Source: Flagellimonas sp947499585 (lineage in GTDB: Bacteria > Bacteroidota > Bacteroidia > Flavobacteriales > Flavobacteriaceae). Taken from it: 64,000 nt of DNA. How positions within the stretch are numbered: position 1 is the first letter of the stretch; each line of letters begins with the position of its first letter. The stretch lies in assembly GCF_044596045.1 (NCBI RefSeq), contig NZ_CP138995.1, positions 1,054,001 through 1,118,000 of the forward strand, written 5' to 3'. Both the position numbers and the translations under genes were made by a program. This document shows, piece after piece, positions 60,916 through 64,000 of the stretch. The notes below the pieces were generated by a model. That model was not told the DNA's origin and did not search any database. It saw only the letters and a list, made by a program, of their open reading frames with translations.

Positions 60916-60944
60916 TAAACTACAAACAAACTGAACAAATCAAC

Positions 60945-62597
60945 ATGTTAGGAATATTATCTTTTCTAGGCTTTACTATTTTAGTAGGGGTCATTGCATA
61001 TTTGGCTACAAGAAGTACTGATGAAAAATCATCTGATGGATATTTTTTAGGTGGAAGGAGTTTAACAGCGGGAGTGATAGCAGGATCTCTTTTGCTTACC
61101 AATTTATCTACAGAGCAAATAGTTGGTTTAAATGGAAGCGCCTATACGGATGGTTTGTCTGTTATGGCTTGGGAGACCTTGGCTGCCATTGCTATGGTTA
61201 TTGCGGCCATATTCCTGTTGCCTAGATATTTAAAAGGCGGCTTAACGACTGTTCCACAGTTTTTGGCAGATAGATTCGATGTCGCCACCAAAACGATTAC
61301 ATCAGGGCTGTTTTTAACGGGCTATGTTGTAGTACTGTTGCCCGTAATCCTGTATTCAGGGTCCGTGGCCATTAGCGGTATGTTCAATGTGCCGGAATTG
61401 TTGAATGTTTCTGACAATACTGCCCTTGTAATATGTATTTGGGGAATTGGTGTCATTGGTTCAATTTATGCAGTATTTGGTGGATTAAAAGCGGTTGCGG
61501 TTTCGGATAGTATCAACGCCATAGGGTTGATGATTGGGGGAATTTTGATACCCATATTTGGATTGATGGCTATTGGTGATGGCAGCGTATTTGCTGGGTT
61601 GGATACATTAATGTCTACAAATCCAGAACGATTTGATTCTACAGGGCAACATGGACAAGAAGTGCCATTTGCGACTATTTTTACCGGTATGATGCTGGTT
61701 CAATTGTTTTATTGGGGGACCAATCAACAGATTATTCAGAGGGCTTTGGGAGCAAAGAGTTTGGCCGAAGGGCAAAAGGGATTGTTGTTGGCTTCATTCT
61801 TAAAAATATTGGGGCCGCTAATTTTAGTATTGCCTGGAATGATAGCATATCATTATTTTGACGGAAATCTAGAATCTAGTGATATGGCTTACCCAGCTTT
61901 GGTAGGGGCCGTATTGCCGAAATATCTGGTTGGTTTTTTTGCTGCAGTATTATTCGGTGCAATTCTAAGTTCGTTTAATAGTGTGTTGAACAGCTCAGTG
62001 ACCCTTTTTGGAATAGATATTTATAAGCAGCATATCAACAAAGAAGCCTCAGAAATCAAGGTGGTTAAGTATGGAAAGGTATTTGGAGTTTGTTTGGCTT
62101 TGGCAGCAATGTTTATAGCCCCTTTAATTGCCAAGGCTGGCAGTTTGTTCAACTACTTGCAGGAAATCAATGGAATCTACAATATTCCTATACTAACGAT
62201 TATAGTCGTTGGTTATTTAACGAAACGAGTACCTGCAATTGCAGCTAAAATCGCCATATTTTTAGGCTCGGGACTCTATATTATCAGCCAATTCATTATT
62301 GGGCCTGCTATGGTAGATAAGGCATTGGAAACTGCAAAGGCATCTGGAATAACGGATGAAGCAGCATTGAAACTTGTTGAAGCTGATGCGTATCCTCATT
62401 TTTTGCATGTAATGGCCATTCTATTCCTGTTAAATGCCGGGATTATGTTGATAATTGGCAAGTTCTATCCGAGAAAGGAAGCTTTTGTTCAGAAGTATAC
62501 CAAACAAGTGGAAATAACACCATACAAGTATGTAAAACAAGCGGGAGCCATTGTTTGTTTTATCGTAATAGGAATCTATATTTATTTTGCTAAATAA
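60945..62597 (+). CDS. sodium:solute symporter (SSS/SLC5 family, YidK-like)
   Basis: A 550-residue inner-membrane transporter with about 14 helices that would use the sodium gradient. Family marks are GYFLGGRSLTAGVIAGSLLLTNLSTEQ near residue 28, VFGGLKAVAVSDSINAIGLMIGG near 185 and FGAILSSFNSVLNSSVTLFGIDIY near 345. These blocks closely resemble E. coli YidK, a sugar-type SSS member. The substrate is unknown. It has its own promoter; the genes on both sides run in the other direction. Confidence 0.93.
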   Translation: MLGILSFLGFTILVGVIAYLATRSTDEKSSDGYFLGGRSLTAGVIAGSLLLTNLSTEQIVGLNGSAYTDGLSVMAWETLAAIAMVIAAIFLLPRYLKGGLTTVPQFLADRFDVATKTITSGLFLTGYVVVLLPVILYSGSVAISGMFNVPELLNVSDNTALVICIWGIGVIGSIYAVFGGLKAVAVSDSINAIGLMIGGILIPIFGLMAIGDGSVFAGLDTLMSTNPERFDSTGQHGQEVPFATIFTGMMLVQLFYWGTNQQIIQRALGAKSLAEGQKGLLLASFLKILGPLILVLPGMIAYHYFDGNLESSDMAYPALVGAVLPKYLVGFFAAVLFGAILSSFNSVLNSSVTLFGIDIYKQHINKEASEIKVVKYGKVFGVCLALAAMFIAPLIAKAGSLFNYLQEINGIYNIPILTIIVVGYLTKRVPAIAAKIAIFLGSGLYIISQFIIGPAMVDKALETAKASGITDEAALKLVEADAYPHFLHVMAILFLLNAGIMLIIGKFYPRKEAFVQKYTKQVEITPYKYVKQAGAIVCFIVIGIYIYFAK

Positions 62598-62610
62598 ATC
62601 TGATACGGGG

Positions 62611-63078
62611 TTATTTTTCCAAGGGATACCATTCAATATCCGTTAATACTTCGCGACGACCCTTTTTCTGGGGAGCGTAGTTAGTTGTAAGGTAATTGAC
62701 TATAGCTTCCTCTTGATTTCCTAAATCCCATAAGTTCTGGGTTTCCTGCATCCAACGGATAGTGGCTACCCATCCTTCTTTGGTCATTCTGTTTTGCGTG
62801 ACCAGTTTGGCTGAGTGACAATTGGTGCAATTTTGGATTACCTCTGTAAGTCCTGTTCCATCAATAAAACCAGTGACAACATGAATCCCGTTTTCAATCT
62901 TACCTTCAACTTCTGGAATGGTTATTATGGCAGTTTCTTCTGGTTTATTTTGTAGAACGGAAGGATTTAAAGCAACATAAATAAAAGCAAAAACAGCAAT
63001 GGCAATCAAGCCAAAAGCGGCAATGAGTTTCTGGTAAAGGCTACGTACTTGTTGTTTAAATTCGTTTTCGGAGGACAT
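62611..63078 (-). CDS. membrane-anchored monoheme cytochrome c
   Basis: A 155-residue protein with one N-terminal membrane helix (about 18-37) and a heme c site Cys84-x2-Cys87-His88 (NCTNCHSAK). A possible methionine ligand lies in QNRMTKEGW. It starts 2 bases after the sulfite-oxidase-like gene ends, so it is most likely the electron acceptor of that enzyme, on the periplasmic side. Confidence 0.9.
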   Translation of the reverse strand: MSSENEFKQQVRSLYQKLIAAFGLIAIAVFAFIYVALNPSVLQNKPEETAIITIPEVEGKIENGIHVVTGFIDGTGLTEVIQNCTNCHSAKLVTQNRMTKEGWVATIRWMQETQNLWDLGNQEEAIVNYLTTNYAPQKKGRREVLTDIEWYPLEK

Positions 63079-63080
63079 GA

Positions 63081-64000
63081 TTAAACTACCTTAATTGCAA
63101 TTCTATGACAGGCATTATTTAGATATCCTTTTGGATTCCATCCGGGCAGAAGCATAGGCTGTCCAGTACCTTGAGAATCTGTGGCTCTTGCCCAAACTTC
63201 GTAATATCCTTTTTTAGGAAAGCCGCTGATTTTTGCTGAAAAATGTTGCCATGCTAACCGGTTAGCTGGTTTCTCAATTGTGCAACTATTCCAAGTGGAT
63301 CCAAAATCTATAGAATACTCCATTTTAGAAACTTCCAATTCACCTGCCCAGGCATGACCTCTAATATTTAAGGATTGTCCTTCTTTAATCATAGCCCCAG
63401 ACTTAGGGTAAGTAATCAATGACTTTACTGGCATAGATTCAATAATGCACATATCCTCATCGGCCACTTTTTCACCCGGAGCAACGGGTTCACATGGTAC
63501 ACGATAAGAAGTGCCGGTCATCTTTGCACCATCATGTTCCTTGTTTCGAATGCTAATTCTATTGACCCATTTTCCAGAAGTAGACGCAGGCCAACCACCT
63601 GAAACCAATCGTAATGGATACCCATGAGCCAATGGAATATCTTCTCCGTTCATTTTAAACGCCAACAATGTTTCATCTTGCTGTGCCTTAGCAATTGGGA
63701 CGCCTCTAGAAATGGGTTCTTTCTCCGGATTTCTACTTAAATGTATGTCCGCGGCATGGTACCCAATGTACACCGCATCATTTTTGATTCCAACATCTTC
63801 CAGTACATCTCTTAGACGAATTCCGGTCCAATTTGCACAAGATACAGCACCAATGGTCCATTGATTGCCCTTTGCTGGTGGATTGAACTCTCTACGCCCG
63901 TTTCCACCACACTCTAAGGTAAGTTGATAGGTGTGTTGCTGGAACTTAGATTTTAATTCTGATAAGGAATAGGTTTTACTTTTTTGAACTGATTCACCAT
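63081..64000 (-). CDS. sulfite-oxidase-family molybdopterin enzyme, 3' part (start beyond the window)
   Basis: The frame stays open to the right edge, giving about 306 residues of the C-terminal part. The Mo-cofactor domain shows TLECGGNGRREFNP, whose cysteine is the molybdenum ligand in this family, then WTIGAVSCANWTGIRLRDVL and GYHAADIHLSRNP. The dimerisation domain holds SLITYPKSGAMIKEGQSLNIRGHAWAG and the end KGYLNNACHRIAIKVV. Such enzymes oxidise sulfite to sulfate in the periplasm and pass electrons to a cytochrome c, here encoded next. The N-terminal export signal cannot be seen. Confidence 0.93.
   Translation of the reverse strand, partial: GESVQKSKTYSLSELKSKFQQHTYQLTLECGGNGRREFNPPAKGNQWTIGAVSCANWTGIRLRDVLEDVGIKNDAVYIGYHAADIHLSRNPEKEPISRGVPIAKAQQDETLLAFKMNGEDIPLAHGYPLRLVSGGWPASTSGKWVNRISIRNKEHDGAKMTGTSYRVPCEPVAPGEKVADEDMCIIESMPVKSLITYPKSGAMIKEGQSLNIRGHAWAGELEVSKMEYSIDFGSTWNSCTIEKPANRLAWQHFSAKISGFPKKGYYEVWARATDSQGTGQPMLLPGWNPKGYLNNACHRIAIKVV

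Overview
The window is a chromosomal segment of a member of the Bacteroidota, most likely a marine Flavobacteriaceae of the Maribacter/Zobellia/Muricauda type. The signs are type IX secretion (T9SS) C-terminal sorting domains, a SusC-like TonB receptor with a carboxypeptidase-like N-terminal domain, many lipoproteins, FG-GAP/ASPIC proteins, A-rich leaders instead of strong Shine-Dalgarno sites, and several promoters with the Bacteroidetes -7 box TAnnTTTG. The DNA is AT-rich and tightly packed. I see no rRNA, tRNA, CRISPR array, insertion sequence or prophage. The species name is not provable from this window.

Layout. 1-4.2 kb: 3' part of leuS, a SemiSWEET, alanine dehydrogenase, a membrane zinc peptidase. 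4.3-9.2 kb: HxlR regulator, DinB-like protein, Lrp/AsnC regulator with a saccharopine-dehydrogenase-like enzyme, DUF423 protein, pckA. 9.3-14.9 kb: hemD, DUF4271 and a GT39-type transferase, divergent from polyprenol-phosphate mannose synthase, pyrC and a DUF4296 lipoprotein. 15-18.8 kb: epimerase, tyrS, small lipoprotein, LuxE-like protein. 18.9-28 kb: two tiny T9SS sorting-domain proteins, a larger T9SS protein, a lipoprotein with a duplicated 290-residue domain and a TonB receptor, divergent from a PhoB/PhoR-like two-component system across a region with an 11-bp phased repeat. 28-37 kb: glycosyltransferase, trmB, LysE-type exporter, alkyltransferase-like protein, an Fe-S/redox block (mrp, nifU-like, ferredoxin reductase, ferredoxin) interrupted by a four-helix-bundle gene, ABC exporter, TPM protein. 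37-46 kb: PhnA-like protein, penicillin-acylase-family lipoprotein, acyltransferase, AraC-type regulator, metallophosphoesterase, GAF protein. 46-51 kb: an HD-phosphohydrolase fused to a Pycsar-type membrane effector domain, divergent from a 1238-residue phosphatase/kinase-like/outer-membrane-barrel protein. 51-61 kb: beta-propeller lipoprotein, GyrI-like membrane protein, vanadium-haloperoxidase-like lipoprotein and two giant FG-GAP/ASPIC lipoproteins. 61-64 kb: sodium:solute symporter, cytochrome c and sulfite-oxidase-like molybdoenzyme (cut by the window end).

Most is core metabolism and envelope biology. The most noteworthy points are: (1) palindromic repeats of two types inserted in frame in coding genes (leuS and an FG-GAP gene), with a related copy between genes; (2) TGTTA repeats at exact 11-bp phase between the TonB receptor and phoB-like genes, suggesting a Pho-type regulon controlling an outer-membrane uptake locus; (3) a lipoprotein that appears to join a calcineurin-like phosphatase, a cryptic kinase-like domain and an outer-membrane barrel; (4) an HD-Pycsar-type effector fusion with no cyclase beside it; (5) orphan T9SS sorting-domain miniproteins; (6) widespread tail-to-tail gene packing, including a 76-bp antisense overlap of two coding ends.
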